NCBI GenBank assembly: GCA_946807835.1
Contig: OX327691.1
Coordinates: 17,955,188-18,019,187 of the forward strand
Source: Ailanthus altissimus
Taxonomy: Eukaryota; Streptophyta; Magnoliopsida; Sapindales; Simaroubaceae
Length of the DNA stretch: 64,000 nucleotides
Direction of reading: 5' to 3'
The first letter of the stretch is position 1; the number at the start of each line of letters is the position of its first letter. Shown one piece after another: positions 50,221 through 61,264 of the stretch. The position numbers and the translations under genes are program-made. The notes beneath the pieces were generated by a model that was not told where the DNA came from, ran no database searches, and saw only the letters and a program-made list of their open reading frames with translations.

Positions 50221-53200
50221 TTAATTGTAAGTTGTGATTCCAGTTAAGTCCATACACAACTTGAACTTAACTGAGGGCAGCGGCTTAGTCAACATATCAG
50301 CAGGATTCTCCGACGTCGGAATTTTACACAGACTAATAATGCCACTCTGCACAGTATCCCGAATGAAATGCATCCTAACATCAATGTGTTTTGATCTTTC
50401 ATGAAACACCTGATGTTTGCTTAGATGTATGACACTTTGGCTATCACAATGTACTGAAGTATTAACTTCATCCATAGCCAAAAGTTCAGCACATATACCT
50501 TTCAACCATATAGCCTCCTTAATTGCTTCTCCTAAGGCTATATACTCGGCTTCGGTAGTTGATAGTGCTACAACATGCTGCAATACTGATTTCCAGCATA
50601 CGCTACATCCAAACACTGTGAAGATATACCCAGATAAAGACCTTCTATTGTCCAAGTCACCTGCGTAATCTGAGTCCACGTAACCCTTCACCATTTCATC
50701 ACCTGTGCCAACCCTTCTGAATAGCAAACCATAATGTGACGTCCCCTTTAGATACCTAAGTATCCATTTCACGGCCATCCAATGCTCCTTTCCAGGATTA
50801 GCCATGTATCTACTTACAACACTCACCGCTTGTGCTATATCCGGCCTTGTGCAAACCATAGCATACATTATAGAACCAACAGCACTAGCATATGGTACCT
50901 TAAGCATATGGAATTTTTCTTCTTCAATTTGTGGTGATTGAGATGCCGACAGTTTGAAATGCATTGCCAATGGAGTCGACACAACTTTGGCATCCCTCAT
51001 TCTGAACCTGTCAAGAACTTTGAGTATATACCGTTGTTGAGACAAGAAAATAACATCACTGCCTCTCACTATATCCATACCCAAAATTCTTTTGGCTGAC
51101 CCCAAATCTTTCATTTCAAACTCACCACCCAACTGATTTTTCAGCTTATGTATTTCTTCCATATCCTCACATGCAATTAACATATCATCAACATATAGAA
51201 GGAGATACATACGCTTACTGTTATTCAATGCTTTGAAGTACACACATCCATCATACTTGCTCCTTGTGAAGCCACAATGCAGCATAAAATCATCAAATCT
51301 CCTATACCATTGTCTTGGAGATTGCTTCAGCCCATATAAAGACTTCTTTAGCAAACAAGCATAATCTTCTTTGCCCGGTTCTTCAAAACCTTTCGGTTGT
51401 GCCATGTATAGCTCTTCTTCAAGTTCACCATGAAGGAAAGCTGTCTTTATATCCATTTGTTCAAGATGTAAATTCAGATTTACACACATGGATAATAAAA
51501 TGCGAATTGATGAGTGTTTTACAACAGGAGAAAAGATTTCATGGAAATCAACCCCTTCTTTTTGTGTGAAGCCCTGTGCAACAAGCCTAGCCTTGAACTT
51601 TGTAGGCTCAACACCCGGAACCCCCTCCTTAACCTTGTAAACCCATTTACAGCCAACTAACCTCTTGTTCTTTGGTTTCACCACCAATTTCCATGTATGA
51701 TTCTTATTAAGAGAAGTGATCTCTTCTTCCATAGCTTGTTGCCATTTAACACAATTTACACTCTCAATAGCTTCAACATATGATTTTGGTTCATCATATT
51801 CTATAGTGTAAGCAGTGTTAAACGTATAAGCTATCAAATCAGCATGTGCATACCTGCTCGGTGGTCGAACAACTCTCCTTTGTCTATCTCTAGCCAACTG
51901 GTACTCTTCAAGTTCAGCTTCAGGAGTACTAGACTGCAATGGTGCTGTTTCAGAGAAATTTTCAGGTTCTTGTTCTTCATGTGCATCATCATTGAAGTGC
52001 TGACCTATAGGAATGTCAGGTCTCAAATCGTGTTCCACCTCATGATGTTCAGTTTCAGATTCAGAAACTGAACTTGGCACATCTTCAGGTTTCTTCAAAA
52101 CTGAATCCGAATTGGTTTCCAACAATGTAGATTCATTGAACGTCACATCCCTACTAATGATACTCTTGTGCGGATTAAGATCAGTACACCACACCTTGTA
52201 TCCCTTAACACCTTCTGGATATCCAATGAATATCCCCTTCGAGGCTCTTGGTTCTAGTTTGCCTTGCTTGATGTGTACAAATGCAGGGCATCCAAATACC
52301 CTCAAGTGATCATATTTTGGAGTGCCTCCAGACCATTTCTGTTCTGGTGTCATAAAGCCAATAGCTGAAGAAGGACTTCGGTTTATCAAGTAAGTTGCAG
52401 TTACTACCGCCTCCCCCCAAAATGCCTTAGACAATCCGGCATTGGTTAGCATGCACCTTACCCTTTCAAGTAAGGTTCGGTTCATCCTTTCTGCAAGTCC
52501 ATTCTGTTGTGGTGTGTACCGCACCGTTTTATGCCTTGCAATACCATACTTAGCACAAAACTTATCAAACTCAGTATTACAAAACTCAAGACCATTATCC
52601 GTCCTAAGTCTTTTGATTTTCTTACCCGTTTGATTCTCCACAAGTGCTTTCCATTTCTGAAATGTTTCAAACACCTGCTCTTTGCTCTTCAACACATAAA
52701 CCCACAACTTCCTTGAATAATCATCAATGAATGACAGAAAATACCGTGCACCACCATGAGTGACAGCTTGAGCAGGTCCCCAAAGGTCAGAATGTATGTA
52801 ATCCAAAGTGCCCTTGGTGTTGTGTTCACCCGTGTTAAACTTAACTCTATGAGCTTTCCCAAGTACACAATGTTCACAAAACCCCATTGGCTGAATCTTT
52901 ACTTTGCCAAATACACCTTGATCATACAACTCCTTAAGGCCTCTCTCACCCAAGTGCCCTAACCTCAAATGCCATAACTTGATTTGCATATTCTCATTAT
53001 CAACAGAGAAAGATGCAGAACCAATAACAGCCTCTCCACTCAACACATACAACCCGTGTTTATGCTCACCTCTCATTACAACCATTGAACCCTTAATCAC
53101 TTTCAATGTACCACTCTCACCCTTGAATGTGCAACCGGATTGATCAAGCATGCCTAAAGAAATTAAATTTCTTTTAAGATCAGGTACATGCCTCACAACT

Positions 53201-54225
53201 AACAACTCCCTCACACTCCCATCATGTAGTTTCAGCCTAATACTACCCATCCCAATGACTTGACAAGCCATATTGTTGCCCATTAATACCTTACAACCAT
53301 TAATGGACTGATAGCTAGTGAACAAAGCTTTATTAGGACACATATGGAAAGTACATCCGGAGTCAAGAATCCACTCACCGGTGTTCTGCCCATTCGAGGC
53401 AACCAATGTTTCTGCAACTTCATAATCTTCTTCATAGACTATAGTTGCATCTGCTTCAGGTCTCTTCCCTTGATACTTAGCTTTCCTTTCCGGACAATCC
53501 CTTTTGAAATGGCCTTCTTTCTTGCAGAAGTAACACTTCTTGGATTTGCCCCTCGATTTTGATCTTGAAGAATTTCTCACTTTAGATTCTCTACTCTCAG
53601 CTCTCCCCCTCGCAACAAGTACAGCTGCAGAATTTTGTTGTTGTTGTTCTGACTTCTTAACTAACACTTTTGAGTTTAAGGCTGCTCTAACATCTTTCAT
53701 TGTCAATGACTCCCTTCCATATAGAAGAGTATCAACAAAATGTTCATAGCTTTTAGGAAGTGAACTCAATAACAGAATTGCTTTGTCTTCGTCACTGATT
53801 TTGACATCAACCGTCTCCAAATCAATGACAGCCTTATTAAAGGAATCAATGTGTTCATTTAGTGAACCACCCTCAACCAAAGACAACCCAAACAAATTCT
53901 TCTTGAGATACAACCGATTTGCAAGAGACTTAGTCATATATAACTCATCAAGTCTTTTCCACAAACCAAGTGCTGATTTTTCTGCACCCACTTCCCTCAA
54001 AACTTCATCACCCAAACTCAAAATAATTTCACTCCGGGCTTTTCTATTAATGGTTTCAAGATCCATGTCTAACTTAGATGTTGAAGACTTATCACTAGTA
54101 CTAGAGGGTTCCTCAAGGGCTGATTCTAGTCCTTGACTCTCTAACAAAGCCATCATCTTAAGTTTCCATAAGTTGAAATCATTATGCCCTGTAAATTTCT
54201 CTACTTCATGCTTATGTGGTGCCAT
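50221..54225 (-). CDS. Ty1/copia gag-pol polyprotein, 1334 residues, intact
   Basis: One unbroken frame encodes all parts of a Tork/Tnt1-type copia element. The first ATG is at 54225; the upstream TTG in frame is not used. Gag (UBN2) occupies about 1–190, with a CCHC zinc knuckle CYFCKKEGHFKRDC at about 231–244. Protease has the DSG triad at about 288–290 (WILDSGCTFHMC). Pre-integrase LWHLRLGHLGERG and the CEHCVLGKAHR finger lead to integrase with HSDLWGP, RTDNGLEF and TPQQNGLAERMNRTLLE, so the D,D,E residues are present. RT has MDIKTAFLHGELEEELYM, SLYGLKQSPRQWY and LLYVDDMLIA. RNase H has YVDSDYAGDLDNRRS, ALSTTEAEYIALGEA and HCDSQSVIHLSKH. It is a mobile-element gene, not a host gene. Frames on the plus strand within it are shadows. 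Confidence 0.96.
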   Translation of the reverse strand: MAPHKHEVEKFTGHNDFNLWKLKMMALLESQGLESALEEPSSTSDKSSTSKLDMDLETINRKARSEIILSLGDEVLREVGAEKSALGLWKRLDELYMTKSLANRLYLKKNLFGLSLVEGGSLNEHIDSFNKAVIDLETVDVKISDEDKAILLLSSLPKSYEHFVDTLLYGRESLTMKDVRAALNSKVLVKKSEQQQQNSAAVLVARGRAESRESKVRNSSRSKSRGKSKKCYFCKKEGHFKRDCPERKAKYQGKRPEADATIVYEEDYEVAETLVASNGQNTGEWILDSGCTFHMCPNKALFTSYQSINGCKVLMGNNMACQVIGMGSIRLKLHDGSVRELLVVRHVPDLKRNLISLGMLDQSGCTFKGESGTLKVIKGSMVVMRGEHKHGLYVLSGEAVIGSASFSVDNENMQIKLWHLRLGHLGERGLKELYDQGVFGKVKIQPMGFCEHCVLGKAHRVKFNTGEHNTKGTLDYIHSDLWGPAQAVTHGGARYFLSFIDDYSRKLWVYVLKSKEQVFETFQKWKALVENQTGKKIKRLRTDNGLEFCNTEFDKFCAKYGIARHKTVRYTPQQNGLAERMNRTLLERVRCMLTNAGLSKAFWGEAVVTATYLINRSPSSAIGFMTPEQKWSGGTPKYDHLRVFGCPAFVHIKQGKLEPRASKGIFIGYPEGVKGYKVWCTDLNPHKSIISRDVTFNESTLLETNSDSVLKKPEDVPSSVSESETEHHEVEHDLRPDIPIGQHFNDDAHEEQEPENFSETAPLQSSTPEAELEEYQLARDRQRRVVRPPSRYAHADLIAYTFNTAYTIEYDEPKSYVEAIESVNCVKWQQAMEEEITSLNKNHTWKLVVKPKNKRLVGCKWVYKVKEGVPGVEPTKFKARLVAQGFTQKEGVDFHEIFSPVVKHSSIRILLSMCVNLNLHLEQMDIKTAFLHGELEEELYMAQPKGFEEPGKEDYACLLKKSLYGLKQSPRQWYRRFDDFMLHCGFTRSKYDGCVYFKALNNSKRMYLLLYVDDMLIACEDMEEIHKLKNQLGGEFEMKDLGSAKRILGMDIVRGSDVIFLSQQRYILKVLDRFRMRDAKVVSTPLAMHFKLSASQSPQIEEEKFHMLKVPYASAVGSIMYAMVCTRPDIAQAVSVVSRYMANPGKEHWMAVKWILRYLKGTSHYGLLFRRVGTGDEMVKGYVDSDYAGDLDNRRSLSGYIFTVFGCSVCWKSVLQHVVALSTTEAEYIALGEAIKEAIWLKGICAELLAMDEVNTSVHCDSQSVIHLSKHQVFHERSKHIDVRMHFIRDTVQSGIISLCKIPTSENPADMLTKPLPSVKFKLCMDLTGITTYN

Positions 54226-54259
54226 GTTCAACCAATAACAAACTTAGACAGCCAATAAT

Positions 54260-54272
54260 AGCTCTGATACCA
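54260..54272 (-). other. Primer-binding site of the intact copia element
   Basis: Reverse complement is TGGTATCAGAGCT, complementary to the 3' end of initiator tRNA-Met. It sits three bases inside the 5' LTR end. Confidence 0.85.
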
Positions 54273-54275
54273 ATT

Positions 54276-54994
54276 TGTAGAGATTAACACGCAGCGGAAT
54301 ACGTAGAGAATACAAGCAATGAAGTAGTTTAAAACAATCCAAGCAAGAACAACAAGCTAAATTGTAGAGCTAAGTATTGACAATAGAGAAAAGTAGAAAT
54401 ATACCATACCAAGACACGAAATACGTGGTTCAGCAAATTGCTTACGTCCACGGTGGATCAAGGATCCAAGTCTCTCTTATTCTTTGGTTGATTACAAGAG
54501 AATTGATCATATAAGATCAAGGAATGATACAATTGAATTTTGGAGCTCTAGGGTTTGTTCTAAAGAGTTTTGAGAGTGTTTCTCATCTTGCATAACCCTA
54601 GGCATAATGGGGTATTTATATGAAGTCTAAAATACCCACAAAAAACGGAAAGGAAAAGCCTAAATTCGGAATTTTCAGATTGTGAACAGTGAACAGTGAC
54701 CGTGAACAGTGCAGCGCCGCAGCATTGACCCGTGAACAGTGCAGCGCCGCAGCATTGAGATCCAGCGCCGCGGCGCTGACATTCTGGAACCAATGCCGCC
54801 GTCAGCGCTTCCTGCGCCGCGGCGCCCACACCTGGGAATTTTTCCCTGTTTTCTTCTGTAATTTTTCAACTGTTCCATTAGAATTTCACCTCTTCCACAC
54901 ATGCTTCCGGCTCCAAAATAATTCCGACATGTTCCCGAATTTGTTCCAAACATTACCAACATCATAAACATGATTTTGGATCACAAATTCCACA
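54276..54994 (-). repeat. 5' LTR (right copy) of the intact copia element
   Basis: 719 bases. Near 54700–54758 the unit GTGAACAGTGCAGCGCCGCA with its following CATTGA is duplicated in tandem, which accounts for most of the length difference from the left copy. Confidence 0.95.
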
Positions 54995-54999
54995 TAAAT

Positions 55000-57690
55000 A
55001 AATAAATCTGCAAAGTTAACTAACTAATTTCCCCAAGCCCCAAAAATTTTGTTTACTATTCCTTCGGGTTCCAGCGGCCTAATACTGAGAACGGTTTAAT
55101 TTTTTTTTCTCGATTCGGATAGAATATAACTAAAATTCGACAGAATCAATCGGTTTTGTACTAACAGAACCGATCGGTGATGTTATCCTAAACTCAACTG
55201 TTTTGGTTTTAGTTCAATTAGTTTTTTCAGTTCTTTTAAACCGTGCCCAACTCTATGGGTTAGAAATTTTCGTAATAAAAATTAAATAATTTTTTATATA
55301 TTGAGATAATAAATAAAAATAATTATTTAATAAAATAATTTTTTGAATTAATAACAAACAGTCTAGCTAATAACTTTTACCTTCTTATTTGAACTATTAA
55401 AACTGGAGGCATGTATTCTACATGTCATGCCAATAATTTTTGCCTTCTTACTTGAATAATTAAGACTGGATGTAGGTATTCTATATGTCATGCCAATAAC
55501 TTTTGCCTTCTTACTTTAATAATTACGACTTGATGTATGTATTCTAATTTTCTTACAGTGGAATTATTCATTTAAATTTTCTTATAGTGGTTTCAAAGTC
55601 ACCTTCAAATAAATCTAATTGTTTAAAATATAACCATAAAGTTATAGAATTGTATTTGAAATTAATATTGTATATATGTTGGTATAATCTCATATGCATA
55701 TAAATGTTTACTCTTATTTTTATTCGGAGTTTTTATTTGGAAATTTGAATCAGAATTTATGTCTTACAATTATTTAAAATGTATATTGTTTTACTTAATA
55801 TTTGAAAATTCAAATTTCATTATGATAGAGTTCAATTCATTATTTGTTTTATGCAATTTTGCATTGTATTTTGATTATTGAAGTAGATAGCCATATCCCA
55901 TTAAAAAATTAATGATATTGTTATAACTTTAGAGTAGTCAAAGCATCTCAAAATATAATGCATAAAATTTAATATGGCGTTTATTTTATATGGATTATGA
56001 TTTCTATTACGGTAAATCAATATATTGGCTTACACTGCAAATTTTATTACGCTTAAAGATAAATAATGGCAACAAGTTATAGTCTACATAAAAGTATATT
56101 TACATGATGTTAATTAAAAGTTATAATATTTTTGTATCTTGAAAGAGGCCAGAGCATTTTAAGATATAATGATATTATAAAATACATAATATTTTTTTTT
56201 TATAAAAAAAATTGATATGCATGGCATCAAATAAATTGCAGTTAATTCATTAAGATACTTATAGATAATCATTTTAATGGTTTTATTAGAACAAGATGGT
56301 AAACGAATAGATTTTTCCTACGCCCACAGGTGTAGGATTTTCTATTTTGAATATTTGCTAATCTTATTAATAAAGATATATTGTAAATTTCATGCACTTT
56401 GCAACCTCTACCCATAGGAAAGTTATAATTTACTAAGAAATTAATATTGGTTAATTTAAGTCCAAGTGTTTTTTTATTTTATAGCATTAACATTAAGTAT
56501 TATTCCTACTATATTGATTAATAACGCATCTCGTATTTGAATACTAATTGGTATATAAAAGTTTACAATGGTGTTATTTCATTAAAGTTTTATCAACATC
56601 ATTAGTCAATATATATATATATATATATTAATGTTAGAGGGAGCCTAATGATGTGCAGATATGCATTAGGCATATGTGTAAGTATTAAGATAATAATATT
56701 ACGAAGTATTATAAAGTTATGAAATAGTATCACATGCATTTAAGAAATTTATTAATAGTCTATAATTATAGATCTTAAAAGAATGACAATTAATAGTTTA
56801 TTACGATAATTCCGCTGTAATTTTTTAAAATATAAGGATGGAAGTCAAAAGAAGTATATCAACATAAAGCATTTCCTTAAGATCTCGTTAAGAAGTATAA
56901 AGTTTTATTTGAGATCTCATTACGAAGCATGAATTATTTATTTGAGGTTTCATTAAAAAAACATAAAGTAGTTGTTAACTATACAGAAGTTTAAGCTTAT
57001 GGATCCTATGACTAAAGTTTTACCGACTATATTATATAAGGATCACATGGATCATATTGACACGATGTGAATTTACTTCTTTATCTTTTGGACTGCATGT
57101 TAGTTTTTTGAATTACATAAATGACCAAGTTTTATTATTCGTGCATATAAAATTCTGTAAAGTTTGATAGGAGGTCTATTTGACATGGATCATGAATGAC
57201 TTATTAAAAGTTTTTATACACTTAGTAATTGATGAAAGGAAATGTTTATTAGAAATTAAATATAACTACCATGATTCATGTAATGATAATTTTTATTTAA
57301 GTTAATAATGTTTCATTATCACTGAGTAGTTGTAATTTTTTATAATTACAATAAGTTTAAATTTGTCATGTGCGATAAGTGAGAGAATGTTAAATCACAG
57401 TTTTCAACAAATATTAAATGACCCATATGTATGAAAATTAGCAAATTATAAGTATACATACATGTATATTTATGAAAATCACAATTCTTATGAAAATATA
57501 TACATGGATATTTGGAATGTTGCATGCACAAATGCTAGAAGATAAATTAATACCTACTCACTTTTCTAAAAGATTTTAGATAATGAAAAATTAATTATTC
57601 ACATATATTTTAAAGATTAGATGATAATGAAATAATTATTTTCAGATATTAAAGATTATAATTTTTTAATTTTTTTATGAAAGAAAATGT
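55000..57690. other. AT-rich intergenic DNA with a MITE-like block
   Basis: Between about 55080 and 55255 there are complementary words (ACGGTTTAATTTTT near the left, TTTAAACCGTGCCCAACTC at the right) typical of hAT-like plant MITEs. A 63-bp tandem repeat follows at 55369. An AT microsatellite is at about 56610–56628. No gene is visible. Confidence 0.4.
55369..55545. repeat. Tandem repeat, period exactly 63 bp, nearly three copies
   Basis: Units start at 55369, 55432 and 55495 with AATAACTTTTACCTTCTTA or close variants and end ATGTCATGCC. The third copy is cut short. Confidence 0.88.
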
Positions 57691-57870
57691 GAAGTCCATT
57701 AAACATTAAGGGTCCTTGCTATCATGTCTTACATTGGATAAAAATTAGGTGAGTTTTAAGTATATATGAGTAGGCAAGTATTATTACTTAACAAGTTAGT
57801 TTTTTGAGTCAATAGCAAATGTTCAACATATGACAAGTGATATTAAAGTAGACTTAAATTTTTATTTGTA
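57690..57870 (+). mobile_element. LTR-like head with decayed primer site of a non-coding retroelement
   Basis: TCTTACATTGGATAAAAATT (57728), a 'GTATATATGAG' TATA-like word and AAGTGATATTAAAGTAGACT (57835–57854), a decayed GGTATCAGAGTAGACT, occur in the same order as at 45300–45672. Confidence 0.45.
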
Positions 57871-60290
57871 TATGGGCACCTAAAATTACTCCAATAAAAA
57901 TTACTACATGAGTATTGGGTCACCCAAAATTACTCAAATAAAAATTACTACATGAGTATTGGGTTCTCAAAGAATTGTATGCAAGATGGGTTAAGTGAGC
58001 CTTAAAAATCTTATCTTGTATCTGAAATTTCAATAGAGATTGTCATATAGGATGTAGGTCTCTTATCCAATAAAGATTACTGATGTGGGATGTGGGTCCA
58101 CCACTAATTACTGTGTGAGATGTAGTATCTTACCCAATAAATATTACCATATATGCAATAAAGATTGTTGGGACGAGATGTGGATCCACCACTTGTAAGT
58201 GTCTTGTTCAATAAAGATTATCACATAGGCCACATATAGGATGTAGGTCTATTATCCAACAGAGATTGTTAATATATGATATGGGTCTGCCAGTTATTCC
58301 CACATGGAATGGGATATGGTCTACCACTTATTGCCATAGAATAGGTATCTAGTCTAGCAAAGATTGTCACAAAGGTAATAGAAATTGTTGGCATGGGATG
58401 TAGAATCCATATTATGATGATATGTAGGTCCATCACTTATTGCCAGTTAGGAAGTAGATGTCTTATTCAATAAAGATTGTCATATAGGCAATTGAAAATC
58501 ATAGGCTGAATCAAGATGCTGATGTGTGAAGCTGCTGAGCTGGTATAATAGATTGTAGTTTTATGTAATAGAATTTGTTAGGAGAGTATTTATTTTTATG
58601 CTAAAATATTAATCCAACTAACTATTGTTAAGTAGTTTTTCAATTATAGTTTTAGATTTACAGACTCTCATTTTGCTGTTATATAATGCACACGAGCCTT
58701 GTTAGTAAGTTTAGTTCTTGAGATTACATAATAAGAAGTACTTTTTGTAGCCTTTTTTTATTATTTTTGTTTGGCTATGTTCTTTTTCTTTTTAAGAAAA
58801 TACAAACTAAGACTTTTCTGGGTGCAATAGAGATTGTTGGGATGGAATGTAAAATCTATCTTAAGCCATAAAAGAGATTACTATACGGGATATGGGTCCA
58901 TTACGTATTGCCACATAGGATGGGATGTGGGTCTATTGCTTATTGCCACATGAAATGTAGGTATCTTGTCTAATAGAGATTGTCATATGGATAATAAAAA
59001 TTATTGGAATATGATGTAGGTCCACCATTTATTGTCATATGGGATGTATTTGTCTTATCCAATAGAGAATGTTATGATGAGATGTGGGTCAACCTAATAA
59101 TTATCACATGGGATGGGAAGAGATATAGGTCTATTATTTATTCCCATATAAAATGAGATATATGCCCACTACTTATTACCACAATGGATATAGGTGTCAT
59201 GTCCAATAGAGATTACCATATATATAATAAAGATTGCTGGGATAGGATGTGGGTCTACCACTTATTATCACAATAGATGTAAGTGTGTTATTTAATAGAG
59301 ATTGTCACATAAGTAATGGAGATTGCTAGAATGGGATGTGGGCTCACTACTTATTGCCATATAAGATGTAGGTGTCTTATCCAATAAAGATTATCACTTG
59401 AGATGTCGGTGTCGTATGATGTGAGTCCATTACTTATTTCCACATGAGATGGGATATTAGTCTACCATTTATTGTTATATGAGATGTAAGTGTTTTATCC
59501 AATAGAGATTGTCACATAGGTAATAGATATTGTTGGGGTAGGATATGGGTCGATCACTTATTGGCACATGAGATGTAAGTGTCTTGTCTAATAGAGATTG
59601 CTGGAATATGATGTGGGTCCATTACTTATTGCCACATAAGATATGATATGGGTCCATTACTTATTGTCACATGGGATGTAGGTGTCTTATCTAATAGATA
59701 TTGTCATATGGGATGTAGTATATGAGATGTAGATGTCTTATATCTTGAGTTTTAATAAAGATTGTTATATAAAATGTATGTGTTTTATAGAGATTGCCAC
59801 CTGAGTTGTAGGTGGCAATCTCTATTATCTTGTTTAATAGAGATTGCCACCTGAGTTGTAGGTGTTTTGTGTATTAAGTTTAATAGAGATTGACAACTTA
59901 TTACCACATAGAATGTGAATATCTTGTCATATAAAGATTGTCACATAAGATGTGTCTTGAGCCCCAATAAAAATTATCATATAGGATAAGATTACCACAT
60001 GAGATGTGAGTGTATTATATAATAAAAATTGTTATGATAAGATATGGGTTTACCACTTATTGTCACACAGGGTGAGATATGGGTCTACTATTTATTGTCA
60101 TATGAGATGCGAGTATCTTGTCAAATTGCCACATATGATATGGGTTTCTTGTCTATTAAAGATTGCCACATAAGATGTGCATGTCTTGTGCTTTGAGGCC
60201 AATAAAGATTATCAACTTATTGCCACATATGATACGAGTGTCTTGTCCATTAAAGATTGCTATATAAGATGTAGGTTTACAATTTAAGAA
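57820..60290. repeat. Degenerate tandem array of 'rain-of-genes'-free leader repeats
   Basis: Two alternating words recur dozens of times: AATAGAGATTGTCACATAGG and GATGTGGGTCCACCACTTAT followed by TGCCACATGGGATG. Unit length is irregular, roughly 35–110 bases, and copies differ at many positions, so the array is old. No coding frame survives. It follows an LTR-like head and primer-site relic, so it is best read as the interior of a non-coding retroelement. It is interrupted by a 331-bp insertion at 58493. Confidence 0.75.
58493..58823. mobile_element. 331-bp insertion in the array, TSD gcaat (probable small solo LTR)
   Basis: GCAAT occurs at 58488–58492 and 58824–58828, and removing the insertion restores the array word CAATAGAGATTGTTGGGATG. 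It begins TGAAAATCATAGG, holds TATATAATGCACACG and later AATAAG, as a small LTR would, but does not end in CA. Confidence 0.55.
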
Positions 60291-60557
60291 TTAGCTTTGG
60301 GGGTATATAATTTTAATTTTCTTACATAAAATTATTTGTTTAATTTTCTTACATGCAATTATTTGTTTTAATTTTCTTATATTTATTACATTCACAAGTT
60401 TTTAAATTATTTATTATATTATTTTAATATTAAATTTAAATATTAGTCATTTGAGACGTACTTATTTTAATAAACATTTGAGATGTATTTTTTTAAAATG
60501 TTTATCATTAATCTTATAATTATATGATCTTGTACAACTAAGTAAGATAAAATCAAG
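60291..60557. other. AT-rich spacer between array and TIR element
   Basis: TTTTAATTTTCTTACAT-like words repeat three times at about 60310–60385. Nothing else was recognised. Confidence 0.35.
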
Positions 60558-61264
60558 GGAAATGTCTAAAAAATAGCCAATTTTTAAAACAAAATTTTAA
60601 TTTAGCCACAAAACAAATTCATAAACTTTACTAGTTATATATTTGATTTTCATACCATTTTACAATTGATGCATTTTTTGAATACATCTCCCACAAATTA
60701 TTTAAAATTTTGATTAAAGTATATTTTGGAATTAGTTAAAATGAATAGTTTGGAGTAAAATAAGTTAAAAAATTAATATATTTGATTAAAAAATTATAAA
60801 AAAAGTAAATTTTGTCAAAAAAGGTCAAAGAAGAAGGCTGAGGTCGACGGAGCCTCATGCTCAACTAGCAGCCAACTCGAGCAATGTCCCGCATGTGAGG
60901 CATGATGCGAGACTCCTCCTCTCGCCTCACGGGAGGTGCAAGAAATTTTGACTTTATTCATTATTTTTGTTCTCAATTTTATTATTTTCATACATTTTTT
61001 TTTGTACATTAATGCACAAAATTATTTATTATTGTATATTAATACACAAAATTATTTATTCTTAATTTATAAAGTATTTTTTTAAATCTAGTAAGACAAT
61101 AACAACATTTTTTTTAGTTGATTTTATAATTTAAACTATAAATATTTTTTGAATTATATTATTTCATCTATTCATTATCTTCTTTGTTAATAAAAATTTG
61201 TCAAATAATTTTTTGTTATAAAAATTTATAACATTTTAAAAATAATTATTTTTAGACATTTCTC
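60558..61264. mobile_element. Non-autonomous TIR DNA transposon, about 707 bp
   Basis: The left end GGAAATGTCTAAAAAATAGC is mirrored at the right by AATTATTTTTAGACATTTCT, whose reverse complement begins AGAAATGTCTAAAAATAAT. The flanks TAAAATCAA and TAAAATTTA would be a 9-bp duplication with two changes, which fits a Mutator-like element. It has no protein frame. A GC-rich island (about 60835–60945) lies in its AT-rich body, so the 64-codon minus-strand frame there is not a gene. Confidence 0.55.

Larger units (their letters stand above)
49444..54994 (-). mobile_element. Structurally complete Ty1/copia retrotransposon, TSD taaat
   Basis: TAAAT flanks the element at 49439–49443 and 54995–54999. 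LTRs lie at 49444–50145 and 54276–54994. On the minus strand the 5' LTR (right copy) is followed by the primer site (reverse complement of AGCTCTGATACCA, 54260–54272), a single uninterrupted gag-pol frame, and a polypurine tract (reverse complement within 50146–50162) just before the 3' LTR. A TATAAATA box lies at 54613–54620 in the right LTR. Nine single-base differences between LTRs by eye, all transitions, indicate recent insertion. Everything required for autonomous copying is visibly present. Confidence 0.95.

Noticed and set aside
57820..60290. Reading the array as a centromeric satellite
   Set aside because: Units are of unequal length and strongly diverged, with an LTR-like head and primer site before them; a satellite would show regular units.
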